Source: Amborella trichopoda (Eukaryota; Streptophyta; Magnoliopsida; Amborellales; Amborellaceae). Taken from it: a stretch of DNA of 64,000 nt. Below the pieces are notes generated by a model. That model searched no databases and was not told the origin of the DNA. It saw only the letters and a program-made list of their open reading frames with translations. Shown here piece by piece: positions 10,176 to 20,421 of the stretch (positions within the stretch are counted from its first letter, which is position 1; each line of letters opens with the position of its first letter). The stretch is taken from the NCBI RefSeq assembly GCF_000471905.2, contig NW_006499563.1, positions 6,129,747-6,193,746 on the forward strand, given 5' to 3'. A program made the translations under genes and the position numbers.

Positions 10176-11040
10176 CCAGGAGCACAAGGCCTTGATCAAG
10201 AAAAGGTGAAATATGATGTGATAGGGCACCTACGAAAACTTCCAGCTCTTCTCAGTATCTACGATGCTCTCATGCTCGAGAAGGATTACCGGATGGCTTT
10301 TGTTCAAGCTCTCTCTAACCTAGAATGTATGAAACTGAAGTAGAACCCATTGAGGTAGAGCCGGCGATTCAACAAGGATGTATGCTAATCACCATTTTAG
10401 AGGATGATCTGCAGCTAAGGAAATCTTTTCATAATCGCCCTCTCTTTGTTACTAGCAAATTACATGTATGCCCCATCAACTGAATTATGTTAGATGGAGG
10501 GTCGGTAGTCAAATTTATTCCAAGGAGGATGCTTACTTGATTAGGGTTGGGGTTCGAAGATCTTACCCTGACCCACGTCACAATTCAAGGGTTCAACCAA
10601 TCAGAAGAGAAGCCAGCTAACACAGTACACCTTCATTTCAAGATCGGTGAGCTGAAAGATTACTCATAGTTTCATGTAATCGACACCAACACTTCCTACA
10701 ATATTCGCCTCGGTCAGCCATGGCTCCATGATCAGGGGGTGGTTCCATCAACATTACACCAATGTTTCAAGTATAGCCGAGACGGGATACACCCTATGGT
10801 CTATGCTGACAAAAGACCGCTCCCTATGGCCGAAACTCACTATGTCAATGCTAAATATTACTTCACAGATCTGGCATTGCCCCAAAAGCTAAACGATGGC
10901 GGCCACAAGCCTACAATCAAGTCTTTGTCTCATGAAGATGTTTAGTATGTTGGGAGAACATTGGTGAACATGTTCAAAGAGGAAGAAATGCAAGGAAGAA
11001 TTTTACCCTTAGCCACCCGTACACATAATGCACATGGAAT
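10176..11040 (+). pseudogene. Tat-lineage aspartic protease, copy A
   Basis: The reading begins with YDVIGHLRKLPALLSIYDAL, which in Tat elements precedes the protease. A frame change then leads to the active-site region IMLDGGSVVKFIPRRML (10487-10540; L-D-G-G-S in place of a D-[ST]-G core). The end is typical: THVTIQGFNQSEEKP, then FHVIDTNTSYNIRLGQPWLH and VPSTLHQCFKY. The open part 10739-10945 is the tail of this protease. Stops at 10484, 10543 and 10667 and one or more frameshifts inactivate it. No reverse transcriptase follows. Instead the reading gives way near 11040 to an antisense PMD fragment. Confidence 0.7.
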
Positions 11041-11806
11041 GGAGTTTTAAAATCCTTGGGAAATGCCTCTCCTCCTACAATGACATTCCCTCCGTCTTTG
11101 CCCTTGTAGGCCTTTCCACTGGAGATGGCCCCTAAGCCATGGTATAAGTTGCGCAAGACTGGCTAAGCAATGACATACTCACACCCTCTGGCCATATCGC
11201 ATGAAACATATACAGTATGCCTAGACGAATGTCTTCCCCTTAGTCAGGGAACACGAATTTACACAAAAATAAGGCCAAATACACGGCCAAGAAGACACGG
11301 TCATTGACAGTCTCAAGTTGATATACGGGAGACATCTCCATTGCAATTGCCTTTCCTTTCCCTTTCAGAGTGCCCTGACCACCTTCAGGATAATCCCCAC
11401 AAAAGAATTTCACTCATTCCCTAAAGTTGACCCTGGCATTGCTAGACCGGGCAACGATTGACAGGTAGGCCTCGAAGATTTTTTGAAGATTGGCAGGTGG
11501 CTCTTCATCCCCCAAGTTAGCACCACCAAAGATGACCGAGTTCGGTGGCACGAACTTGTGAAACATAGCCCTGATCATCGGGAGACCTCCAATAAAATGA
11601 ACATCTAGTAAAGAGATTCCTTCTTCCCTATGCTCAAGAAGTCAGGTATTACTAACATGGCTCCATGTCTCCAGTAATACCTTTACTATATTAGAGAAAT
11701 GGTTATAGTAGTTGCCCGAACACTGGACCGCTGCTAATAGTGAAGCACGTTCAAGTGTGCTTCTGTATGACGCTAATACCTTGGTAGTCCAGGAAGAGTA
11801 TACCTT
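10974..11806 (-). pseudogene. Plant mobile domain (PMD)-like fragment, antisense
   Basis: On the minus strand one frame runs from 11806 through YSSWTTKVLASYRSTLERAS, FSNIVKVLLETWSHVSNT, EEGISLLDVHFIGGLPMI, FKKFVPPN-type code (read here as FHKFVPPNSVIFGG), FEAYLSIVARSSNARVNF, and VFLAVYLALFLCKFVFPD to GILYMFHAIWPEGVSMSLL. After a frameshift near 11156 it goes on as LRNLYHGLGAISSGK and FKTPFHVHYVYGWL. This order matches the PMD (aminotransferase-like, MAIN/MAIL1-type) domain as I know it: helical core, GGLP turn, LA-FL-KFVFP helix, YGWL end. Stops at about 11653, 11419, 11238 and 11136 break it. Such domains occur in host genes and in several plant transposons. Its lower end may overlap the Tat protease tail. 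Confidence 0.65.
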
Positions 11807-12239
11807 CAATTATTAGTGCTCCCCCTAAATTCTAAGGCCTTTTATTGACCACATTAGTAGTCCCTTTGGCTGTACCATCCGTTTCCCTAAGGTAGGCAAG
11901 TTCTCTCTGGAAGTTATGTTTCGATGCATGTAATGAAGAAGTGCCACCCCTTTTTCAGAACTGACATTGTCATCATTGCCCTGTCATCATTGCCCTCATG
12001 TACTTCGAAACAAATGGGGTTAGTAATGAAAGTGACACTGAGGGGCCACTATGGTTCGCATACCAGCTGGGTCAGTCAAATGGGCTCACCACCCCTTTAT
12101 AAAACCTCGCCTGTAAAATCACAGGTGCCGATTTCTCCCTCCCTTGAAAGCCTCTTCACATCAGGAATATGGTAATAAGAACCAGCCATTATAAAGGGTA
12201 TAGTGGTTTTCTCCCAAAAGTGGCTAAGACATTGGATCG
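11807..12239. other. No gene seen; possible promoter region
   Basis: No domain is recognised on either strand. The region holds a TATA-like site (12096) and a short direct repeat around 11960-11995 (CATTGCCCTGTCATCATTGCCCTCA). It may be the upstream part of an LTR whose repeat-rich portion follows at 12240. Confidence 0.4.
12096..12104 (+). promoter_or_regulatory. Possible TATA box
   Basis: TTTATAAAA lies in a CACC-rich context and is followed 20-40 bases later by a C/T-rich stretch and then a tandem repeat, as in an LTR promoter. There is no second copy to confirm it. Confidence 0.25.
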
Positions 12240-12540
12240 GCGACGGCTATGTTTGCCAACATTTAGCACCGATTATGTTTCCTAATACTCAGTGCCAGCT
12301 ACTTCTACTAGCCCTTAGCGCCGGCTGCGTTAACGCCAATTGAGCTTATCAATGCTCAGCGTCGGTTGCGTGCTAAAGGCTAGCGTCGGTTGAGCTTGTC
12401 AAATGCCCAGCACCGGTTGCATGCCTATGACTAGCGCCGGATGGGTCTGTTAACACTCAACGCTAATTGAGATTATCAGTGCCCAACGCCGGTTGTGTCC
12501 TCCAAAGGCCAGTGCCAACTGTGATTGGATCTCTCACATG
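12240..12540 (+). repeat. Tandem GCCGGTTG-type repeat
   Basis: About seven imperfect units of 40-50 bp carry AGCGCCGGTTG, AGCGTCGGTTG or AGCACCGGTTG cores, joined by segments such as AGCTTGTCAATGCCC. The core resembles the right arm of the LTR hairpin arrays and the repeats at 18880-19062 and 33427-33700, but paired arms are less clear here. Confidence 0.7.
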
Positions 12541-12664
12541 TGCCACAAAGCCTAGTCATGACACCTCGAACTCAGCTGTGCCGACTGACAACCATTGCCA
12601 CGTCCTTCAGCGCTGCCTCGTACACAAGCAAATGCCAATCGTCACCACGTCTCGCTACTCCACC

Positions 12665-12790
12665 TGACACATGAACGAGGTAACCGTACACCTTTCCTGT
12701 GACGGTTCACCTCCCACAACCGTACACCTTCCCTACGACGGTTCACCTCATGCAACAATACACCTTCCTTGTGATGGTCAAGATACCGAG
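12665..12790 (+). repeat. 36-bp tandem repeat (12-codon period)
   Basis: About 3 units contain ACCGTACACCTTCC and GACGGTTCACCTC. The 36-bp period keeps one frame open (12671-12865, units like TVHLPYDGSPHA). A related, more diverged run lies on the minus strand at about 19830-19740 (TVRLPHDTSPPT). Whether this was ever translated is unclear. Confidence 0.6.
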
Positions 12791-12909
12791 AGCATAGCTT
12801 CTTCGAGCAGATTGAGCTCGGGGCAGCTTCTGGGCTTAAATCAAATTCCCCTAGACCCCTGTTAAGCTCGAAGGAGTCGTGCCGAGGTAGCCCTAGTCCC
12901 TCAAGCAAA

Positions 12910-14253
12910 ATGAAAGCTGAACCCACCAAGGGCACTAGCCATGACCCCTTTGTGGTGGAGAGTCTGATCCATGAAGGGACTGGTCTTCTTCCCATCATGC
13001 AAGAGAATGATCCATCATCTCCATTCAAAGTCTGCTTTGACATCCCGACACCTCAAGATGAAGCTGAAGAGAAAATCGATACTGGTGAGCCGCTGCACGG
13101 GCTTGAGAAACCCATTCCCGAGATCGACCTTCTGAATAAGAAGGGGACCCTACCACTGACCACTTTCCTTCCATCTTTCAATGGTTTCATCACAGAATCT
13201 TGGACACGTATGTAACAGTTGTTTACTCTTGTTGGTGTTAATGATGTTACTTCCCATGCTTGCTTCCCTCAAGACATTCTTACCACTGATGAGAACTCGT
13301 CAATCTCATCCAAGGAAAGCTGCTCCCTAGTACAGGATGAAATGACCTCCGCTTCCCGTGATGCTAGCTCTATTCAAGTGGCCCCTCCATGTCCTAAGAA
13401 TGTCATGATTCCCTCCAAAGCCAATTGTCTGCTTTCCTCATGTCATGAATGTGTCATGTATCATCTCCAGGATGTTGATGGAGGCTTCCCGTCTCTTGAG
13501 AGGTTCAGGTTCTCTCTTAATTGTAAGGAGCCCTCAAGTACGACTAGTGTAAAAATCGTGGTGATCAGGGAAGTACCAAAAGCGTATGAAGATGCGATTA
13601 CACATCTTAAGACCAAAATAAGGCGGTTACAGGCTGAGATGAGGTTGAAAGATGAAATGATAGGAACCATGCGTCAAGCAGTATTGAAGTCTTGTAAGAT
13701 TGAGTGTACCCCCTTAGGGAATCAAGCCCTATTAACTGTCTCTTAGGCACCACTCCTGACCATCAAAATGGGGCCATCAAAGGATGAACTACTGCCACCC
13801 TCACCTACCTCACTGTCAGTCCCTTCCCCATCTTTTCTTTGGATTGGGAACAGAGGACTAATAAAAGGCATGGTGGCCAGAGCACCGAAAAGATGCGACG
13901 CCTCAGTGACAGGAATGTCAAATCGCTACCAGAAACCTCCCCCAGCTTATCTTGATCAGACTCTATTATCACAAGGAGATCAAAGGCTCGACATCTCAAA
14001 GAAGAAAATCAGCTACTTCCGACATAGGCATTATTCCTTTCAAAAGTTTATGATCCCCATGTTGCTGGAAACTCTCTTATTAAAGGGAGTGATCAAACCG
14101 CCTGCTCTAAAAGACCAGAGAAAGTTGGGAGAGATGACGAGCCCAATTATTGCCAATACCATAGGTTACTTGGTCATAATACTGAGGAGTGTCTTTACAT
14201 GGGAGACATTATCCATAATCTCATAAACAATGGGGAGATTGAATTAACAGAAT
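12910..14253 (+). pseudogene. Unrecognised coiled-coil ORF joined to a Tat Gag knuckle
   Basis: One frame is open from 12910 to 14226 except for stops at 13213 and 13744 (about 438 codons). The first 180 codons match no family I recognise. Around 13570-13685 a charged heptad-like helix (YEDAITHLKTKIRRLQAEM) suggests a coiled coil. From about 13900 the frame resembles Tat Gag: PPPAYLDQTLLSQG, then HYSFQKFMIPMLLETLLLKG, equivalent to YPFEKDWVPVLFQLLLEQN at 8406. After a one-base shift near 14145 the knuckle CQYHRLLGHNTEEC (14151-14192) follows with all four ligands intact, ending at TGA 14251. This may be a structurally different Gag, or a fusion of Gag with unrelated sequence. It ends just before the satellite. 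Confidence 0.55.
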
Positions 14254-14261
14254 GATTCCTT

Positions 14262-15232
14262 ACCATAGTCCGTGCGGCATGACCTTAAACTACACAACCA
14301 TGGTCTAGATGCACGACCCTAAATTGCATGGTCTAAATTATAAGACCTTAAACTATAGTGGGGGTCTAGATGCATGACCCTAAACTGCATGGTCCAAATT
14401 ATATGCCCTAAAATTGTAGTGGAGGTCTAGTTGCACCACATTAAACTACATGGTCCTCGTTGTATGACATTAAACTGCATAGCCACAGTCCTAACTATAC
14501 GACCTTAAACTGTAGCAGAGGTCTAGTTGCACAATCTTAAACTGCATGGTCCTCGTTGTATGACTTTAAACTGCATAGCCATAATCCAAACTATACAACA
14601 TTAAAGTGTAACGGAGGTCTAGTTGCATGACCTTCAACTGCCTGGTCCTCGCTGTATGACTGTAAACTGCATAGCCGTGGTCCAAACTATACGACCTTAA
14701 ACTGTAGCGGAGGTCTAGTTGCACGACCTTAAACTTCATGGTCCTCGTTGTAGGACTTTAAACTGCATAGCCATGGTCCAAACTATATGACCTTAAACTA
14801 TAGTGATGGTCTAGATGCATGACCCTAAAACTCCATGGTTCAAACTATATGACCTTAAACTGTAGCTATGGTCTAGGTGCACGACCCTAAACTCCATGGT
14901 CCAAACTATATGACCTTAAACTGTAGCTATGGTCTAGATGCACGACACTAAACTCCTTGGTCCAAACCATATGACCTTAAACTGTAGCTATGGTCTAGAT
15001 TCACGACCCTAAACTCCATGGTCCAAACAATATGACCTTAAACTATAGCTATGGTCTAGATGCATGAGTCTAAATTCCATGGTCCAAACTATATGATCTT
15101 AAAACTGTAGTGATGGTTTAGTTACACGACCTTAAACTACACTGTCCTAGTTGTTTGACTTTAAACTGCATGACCACGGTCCAGCTGTATGACCTTAAAC
15201 CATAGTGCACGTCATAGTCGCATGACGATAAA
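14262..15232 (-). repeat. Satellite block 1 (AGTTTAAGGTCAT family), reverse orientation
   Basis: About 970 bp of tandem repeats with GACCTTAAACTGTAGC, GGTCTAGTTGCACGACC and AACTGCATGGTCC. The basic unit is about 95 bp, made of three related 29-35-bp submonomers, each with an AAACT/AGTTT core next to GACC/GGTC. Relative to 15656-18330 the block is inverted. ORFs in it are incidental. Confidence 0.85.
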
Positions 15233-15655
15233 ATCACCCTGGACTGAAGAACGAAGATGGGGGATGATTTTAACATCCACACCCTGCTGGACATCTTGAT
15301 GATGAAGAGAGTGCTGGATGAGGTCGTCTGTGGAGGCGAATGTTCCATCAAGTTGATTTTATTGCTATGAGCGCCCTTTGCGGGTTTCACTTAGACTAGG
15401 GAAACGGCGTCGTAGAGATTGTTTTCACTAACTTCTTTTTATTAGGGGCTCTTTTACCCATGACCTTTCGGCCATGTCCACCCTATATGTACCTTTTTAC
15501 TCACGATGACCTTTCAGATTTTCACCGTGCTCGTTTTTTTATTCACGAAACTCTTTTACTCATGGTATCGTGACCATGCTTGTCCGTCATTTTTACTCAT
15601 GGCATTCCCTTGTTCAGGTACACCATGCCCGTTATTCCATTATTTTATTTTTTTT
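15233..15655. other. Spacer between inverted satellite blocks
   Basis: No gene is recognised. The part from about 15415 (GGCTCTTTTACCCATGACC, CTCATGGTATCGTGACCATG) occurs again in reverse complement at 37700-37960, also next to the satellite. Spacer and satellite therefore travel together as one repeat family. A minus-strand frame at 15390-15118 runs on into satellite and shows no domain. Confidence 0.6.
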
Positions 15656-18330
15656 GTGAAGGCAAGTTTTATGGTCATGCCTTCGAGACTTGCGCAAAGT
15701 AGTTTATCGTCATGCGGTCAGGAGGTGAACTATGGTTGAAGGTCATACGACTGGACCATGATGGTGATAAATGACAGTCTATGAAGGCCATGGAGTGAGT
15801 ATGGTGGTGGTTTGACTCACTTGAGGAGATGGCTCAAGGCTACCTATGAAGGATAGATGATGTATGAAGTATGAGCAAATGTTTTTTGTGACTCACTAAC
15901 TTACGAGTTTGGATGCCGAGATGGTTCGCCATTTTTGTGAGCGTGGGTGAGCTCACTGGGGAATGATATATGGTGATAAAGTGAATGGACACACCGAGGT
16001 GTTATAACAATGGCACACGCACAGTAACATAGAGCTTAGGGAAGGCGTGCGTGAAAATGAACATGAAGTCATGCGTGTACGTGGGGATAAGTTTATGGTC
16101 ATACCTCCTGGACCTGTGCGAAGCAGTTTATCGTCATGGCAACAGGACGTGTATTATGTTTTAAGGTCATACAGCTGGACCGTGGCTATGCAGTTTAATG
16201 TCTTACGACTAGGACTGTTTAGTTTAAGGTCATACAACTAGACCTCCACTACAGTTTAGGGTCATATAGTTTGGACTATGGGGCTGAGCAAATTATCATC
16301 ATGCCACTAGAACGTGCCTTATGATTTATGGTCATACAACTGGACCATGGTCATGTAGTTTAAAGTCAAACAACTAGGACTGTTCAGTTTAAGGTCGTGC
16401 AACTAAATCTCCGCCACAGTTTAAGGTCATGTAGTTTTGACCATGGGGGTGAGCAGTTTAGGGTCGTGCAACTAGACCTTGGCTATAGTTTAAGGTCATA
16501 TAGTTTGGACCATGGTTATACAATTTAAAGTCATACAATTAGGACTGTGCAGTTTAAGGTCGTGTAACTAGACCTCTGTTACAGTTTAAGGTCATATAGT
16601 TTAGACCATGGAGTTTAAAGTCGTGCACCTAGACCATAGCTACAGAGTAAGGTCATATAGGTTGGATCGTGTCATGTAGTTTAAAGTCATACAACTAGGA
16701 CTGTGCAGTTTAAGGTCGTGCATTTAGACCTCCGCTACAGTTTATGATCATATAGTTTAGACCATGGTGTTGAGCCTTTTATTGTCATGCCACTAGGACG
16801 TGCACTATGGTTTAAGGTCATAAAATTGGACCATGGTCATGCAGTTTAAAGTCATACAACTAGGACTGTGCAGTTTAAGGTCTCGCAACTAGACCATCAC
16901 TACAATTTAAGGTCATACGGCTGGACCATGATGGTGTTGAATGACAGTTTATGAAGGCCATGGTGTGAGTGTGGTGGTGGCTTGATTCACTTGTGGAGAT
17001 GGCTCGAGGCTATGTAAGAAGGATGGATGATGTATGAAATGTGAGTGGACATTTTTGGTGACTTACTAACTTACAACAAGTTCGGATGATGAGATGGTTC
17101 GCTGTTTTTGTGAGCGTGGGTGAGACTCACTGACGAATGATATATGGTGATAAAGTTAATGGACACACTGGCGTGTTATGAAGATGGAACAAACACACTA
17201 AAAGATAGGTTAGGGAAGGCGCGCGTGAAAATTCACGTGAACGCATGTGCCCATACGTAGGGATAGGTTTATGGTCATACCCCCTGAACCTATACGAAGC
17301 AATTTATCATCATGGTAGTATGAGGTGTACTATATTTAAGTTCATACAACTGGACGGTGGTTATGCAGTTTAAAATCATACAATGAGGACAGTGCAGTTT
17401 AAGGTCGTGCAACCAGACCTCTGCTACAGTTTAAGGTCATATAGTTTGGACCATGGTGTTGAGCCTTTTATCGTCACGCGACTAGGACATGCACTATGGT
17501 TTAAGGTCATACAACTGAACCGTGGTTATGCAGATTAAAGTCATACAACTAGGACTGTGTAGTTTAAGGTCGTGCAACTAGACCTCCGGTATAGTTTAAG
17601 GTCATATAGTTTGGACCATGGGGCTGAGCAGTTTACGGTCATGCAGTATGGACTGAGCAGTTTAGGGTCATGCAACTAGACCTCAACCACAGTTTAAGGT
17701 CATATAGCTTGGACCATGGTTATGCAATTCAAAGTCATACAACTAGGACTGTGCAGTTTAAGGTCATACAACTAGACCTTTGCTACAGTTTAGGGTCATA
17801 TAATATGGACCATGGAGTTTAGAGTCGTGCATCTAGACCATAGCTACAGTTTAAGGTCATGTAGTTTGGACCTTGGTCATGCAGTTTAAAGTCATACAAC
17901 TAGGACTGTGAAGTTTAAGGTCGTGCAACTAGACCTCCGCTATAGTTTAAGGTCATATAGTTTGGACCATGGTGTTAAGCCTTTTTTCGTCATGCAACTA
18001 GGATGTGCACTATAGTTTAAGATAATACAGCTGGACCGTGGTCGTGCAGTTTAAAGTCATACAACTGGGACTGTGCAGTTTAAGGTCGTCCAACTAGACC
18101 ATCGTTACAGTTTAAGGTCTTATAGCTTGGACCATGGAGTTTAGTGTTGAGCATCTAGACCATAGCTACACTTTAAGGTCATATAGTTTGGACTGTGGTC
18201 ATGCAGCTTAAAGTCATACAACTAGGACTGTGCAGTTTAAGGTCGTGTAACTAGACCTTTGCTACAGTTTAGGGTCATATAGTTTGGACCATGGAGTTGA
18301 GAGTCGTGCAACTAGGCCATTTGAGGGTCG
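15656..18330 (+). repeat. Satellite block 2 with higher-order structure
   Basis: This holds arrays of the same three-part unit (CAGTTTAAGGTCGTGCAACTAGACC, CAGTTTAAGGTCATATAG, CAGTTTAAAGTCATACAAC types) at about 16085-16905 and 17265-18330. A segment of about 340 bp occurs twice, at 15745-16080 and 16910-17262 (GAAGGCCATGG near its start, TGGTGATAAAGT late, GTGAAAAT at its end). The spacing of about 1,165 bp makes a higher-order repeat. A third copy of the segment lies in reverse at 37261-37600. Confidence 0.85.
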
Positions 18331-18879
18331 CCATGTAGGTGAAGCTTCACGGGGAATAGGTTTGTGGTTTGCAATCTAACTTACTAGGGATAAAATGGTT
18401 AAGGCCTTACACAAGCAGAGGGCTTAGATGGAAATGGCGACCTGATGAAGGATGACCAATAGAGGAAGACATCACTAGGGTTGAAGGGGGTACGCTTATT
18501 CTCTAGGGTGAAAGACGAGATTCTATGGAGAATTGGCTTATGATAGGTAAGCCGACTCCCTGAGAATAAGGTAGCCTGGTGTGAAGTTGACCCACTAGGG
18601 ATTGTAGGGGTAAATATGACACTAACTCCAATGGGGATAACAAGCTGTGGCATGGGTGTGACTCCTACTGGGGGATGAGGGGTGGCTCCTGACTTCATTG
18701 AGGAGGTTATGATTTGGGTGCAACGGCCCAGGTGTAAGTCCACTTAGGATGACACATCACCACTTGGGTGCAACTCTACTACGGATATTGGTAGGGCATA
18801 TACTGCTCCAGCCTGGAGTCGGTGAAAATGGGTTGTTTGCAATACAGCTGGTGCTAAGTGTGGACATCATGGTTTCTTA
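18331..18879. other. No gene seen
   Basis: The region has short imperfect repeats around CCACTAGGGAT or TCACTAGGGTTG, spaced irregularly. The minus-strand frame 18743-18399 (114 codons) has no recognisable domain and seems a by-product of these repeats. Confidence 0.4.
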
Positions 18880-19062
18880 CGAATGTCCAACCGGCGCGGA
18901 GCTCTCAAAAACGCAACCGACACTAATTCAATCGGTGCTAAGGTGGTTCAAAACTCATATAACGCTAGTCAACCTGTGCTAGGGTTGTTTTGAAACTTAC
19001 CCGGCGTTGGTCAACCGGCTCTAGGGTGGTTTGAAATTCACCCGGTGCTGGGTGATGGGTCG
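18880..19062 (+). repeat. Short tandem repeat with CCGGCGC/CCGACAC core
   Basis: Three to four units of about 50 bp carry CAACCGGCGC, CAACCGACAC, CAACCTGTGC or CAACCGGCTC, each followed by GGTGGTTTGAAA-type sequence. One unit (about 18916-18937) has paired ends ACCGA and TCGGT. The core is related to the other GCCGGTTG repeats. Confidence 0.6.
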
Positions 19063-20103
19063 AAGAAAGTTACTATAGGCCTTGAGTCAAAGCCCAAGCC
19101 GGCTCACCATCACTTGGCGTTCCTTAGATGCGACTGGAATTCTCTGTTTGTGAGGGGCATCCGACGGCAGTGTAGTCCATATAAGGGGGTAAAACCCTAT
19201 TCTTCCCTCTTTTTTCACCAAGGGCAAAAAAAAACTTAAGCGAAAATTTTTCTTTAATGGTGAGGAGAGGTTGGTCAGTCGAAGTTCCGACGAGTAGTAA
19301 GACTTCAACAAAAGTTTGCAAGGAAGTTCCTTCGGTAGACAACAGGATTCCAGTGATTTGACAGGGAAGACCTTCGACGATCAGACTTTGCCAAGAATTC
19401 GGTGACATTGCAGGGAGAGCAGCGAGGAAAGGTGAGTTCTTTAGGAAGTTTTTTGGGAAACAGAAGAGGTTTCGGGTGCATTTTTTAAGGTAGAAGAGGC
19501 AAGAAACATCGCAGTGAGTATTTCCACACGTCTTGAGAGTTTTCTGGGAATTTTGAGGGGTTTCTTGGGGGTTGTTTTTGACACTGTTGGTGGTGTTGCA
19601 AAGGTTTTCGGGAACCTAGGGGAAGTTTGGAGAAGTTTCCCTGTGAGGTTCTAGTGAAGTCCAAGCCAATTGACATAGGCGAGAAAGTTTTTTCAGTGAG
19701 TTTTTTGTCGTGTAACAGAAGTCCGGTGGAAGACGAATAGTCACAAGAGGTGAGTCGTACGATTGTAGGTGGTGAAGTATCATGGGGAAGGCGTACGGTT
19801 GCTGAAGGTGAACCGTCACCCTTGGAAATCATGTGATCATTAAGAGGATGCGAAAACTTAAGCTTTGAAAAACAAGGGCTTTTGGGAGGCAATCAATTGT
19901 GACAGGGACAACACTTATAGAAGTGCAACTAGCACTAAGGGTGTTCTTTCCATCATAGGCTAGCTTCTTACCAGAGGAGCCCATCTTGTATGTTTGATAT
20001 ACACTTCGAATGGATCCTACGTCGTATGTTTGATATACACGTCAGATGAGGTATCTGGCTTGGTTGTTTGACATACACGTCGGATGGACTGAGGCTATCT
20101 TCT
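19063..20103. other. Possible LTR promoter and leader; no gene
   Basis: CATATAAGGGGG at 19179-19190 may be a TATA-type element. It is followed by a T-rich and then A-rich stretch and by several GTGAG steps. Minus-strand frames at 19892-19485 contain the 12-residue repeat mentioned at 12665. Around 19985-20095 the block TGTTTGATATACACGTCGGATG occurs three times. I recognise no protein domain. Confidence 0.35.
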
Positions 20104-20421
20104 TGGAGTGGTTCTGCTTTGTGTTTTGGCCTGTAACCATCCTCTTACTCGTTAAATGAATTAAAGTTGACTCTCCAAGTGGTTTTACTTCTTCTTTATG
20201 AGGAGGGCCTTCCTTTCGTGGGTTTGCTTCTTCCTCATGGTATAGGCATTTGTTTTGGCCTGTAACCGTCCTCTTATTCTCAGATGCTAGATACTTGTTA
20301 CCTCCTTACTAATTGGCTTCGCTATAAATTGTAACTCATTTTTACTGCAAGAAAAAGAGTTAGAGTTTGTTTGGACTATCTTGCTTTTTTCCGTGTTGAG
20401 TTCCTTTCTTTTGGACATGCA
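20104..20421 (-). other. 3' non-coding region of the minus-strand Tat element
   Basis: This segment matches 25490-25860 in order and orientation (GGTTACAGGCCAAAACA, ATCTGAGAATAAGAGGA, GTAAAAATGAGTTACAA on the minus strand). It lies downstream of the integrase stop in both copies, so it is probably the 3' untranslated region of the element. Confidence 0.6.

Noticed and set aside
18399..18743. Minus-strand frame of 114 codons
   Set aside because: No domain, no second copy with kept frame, lies in short irregular repeats.
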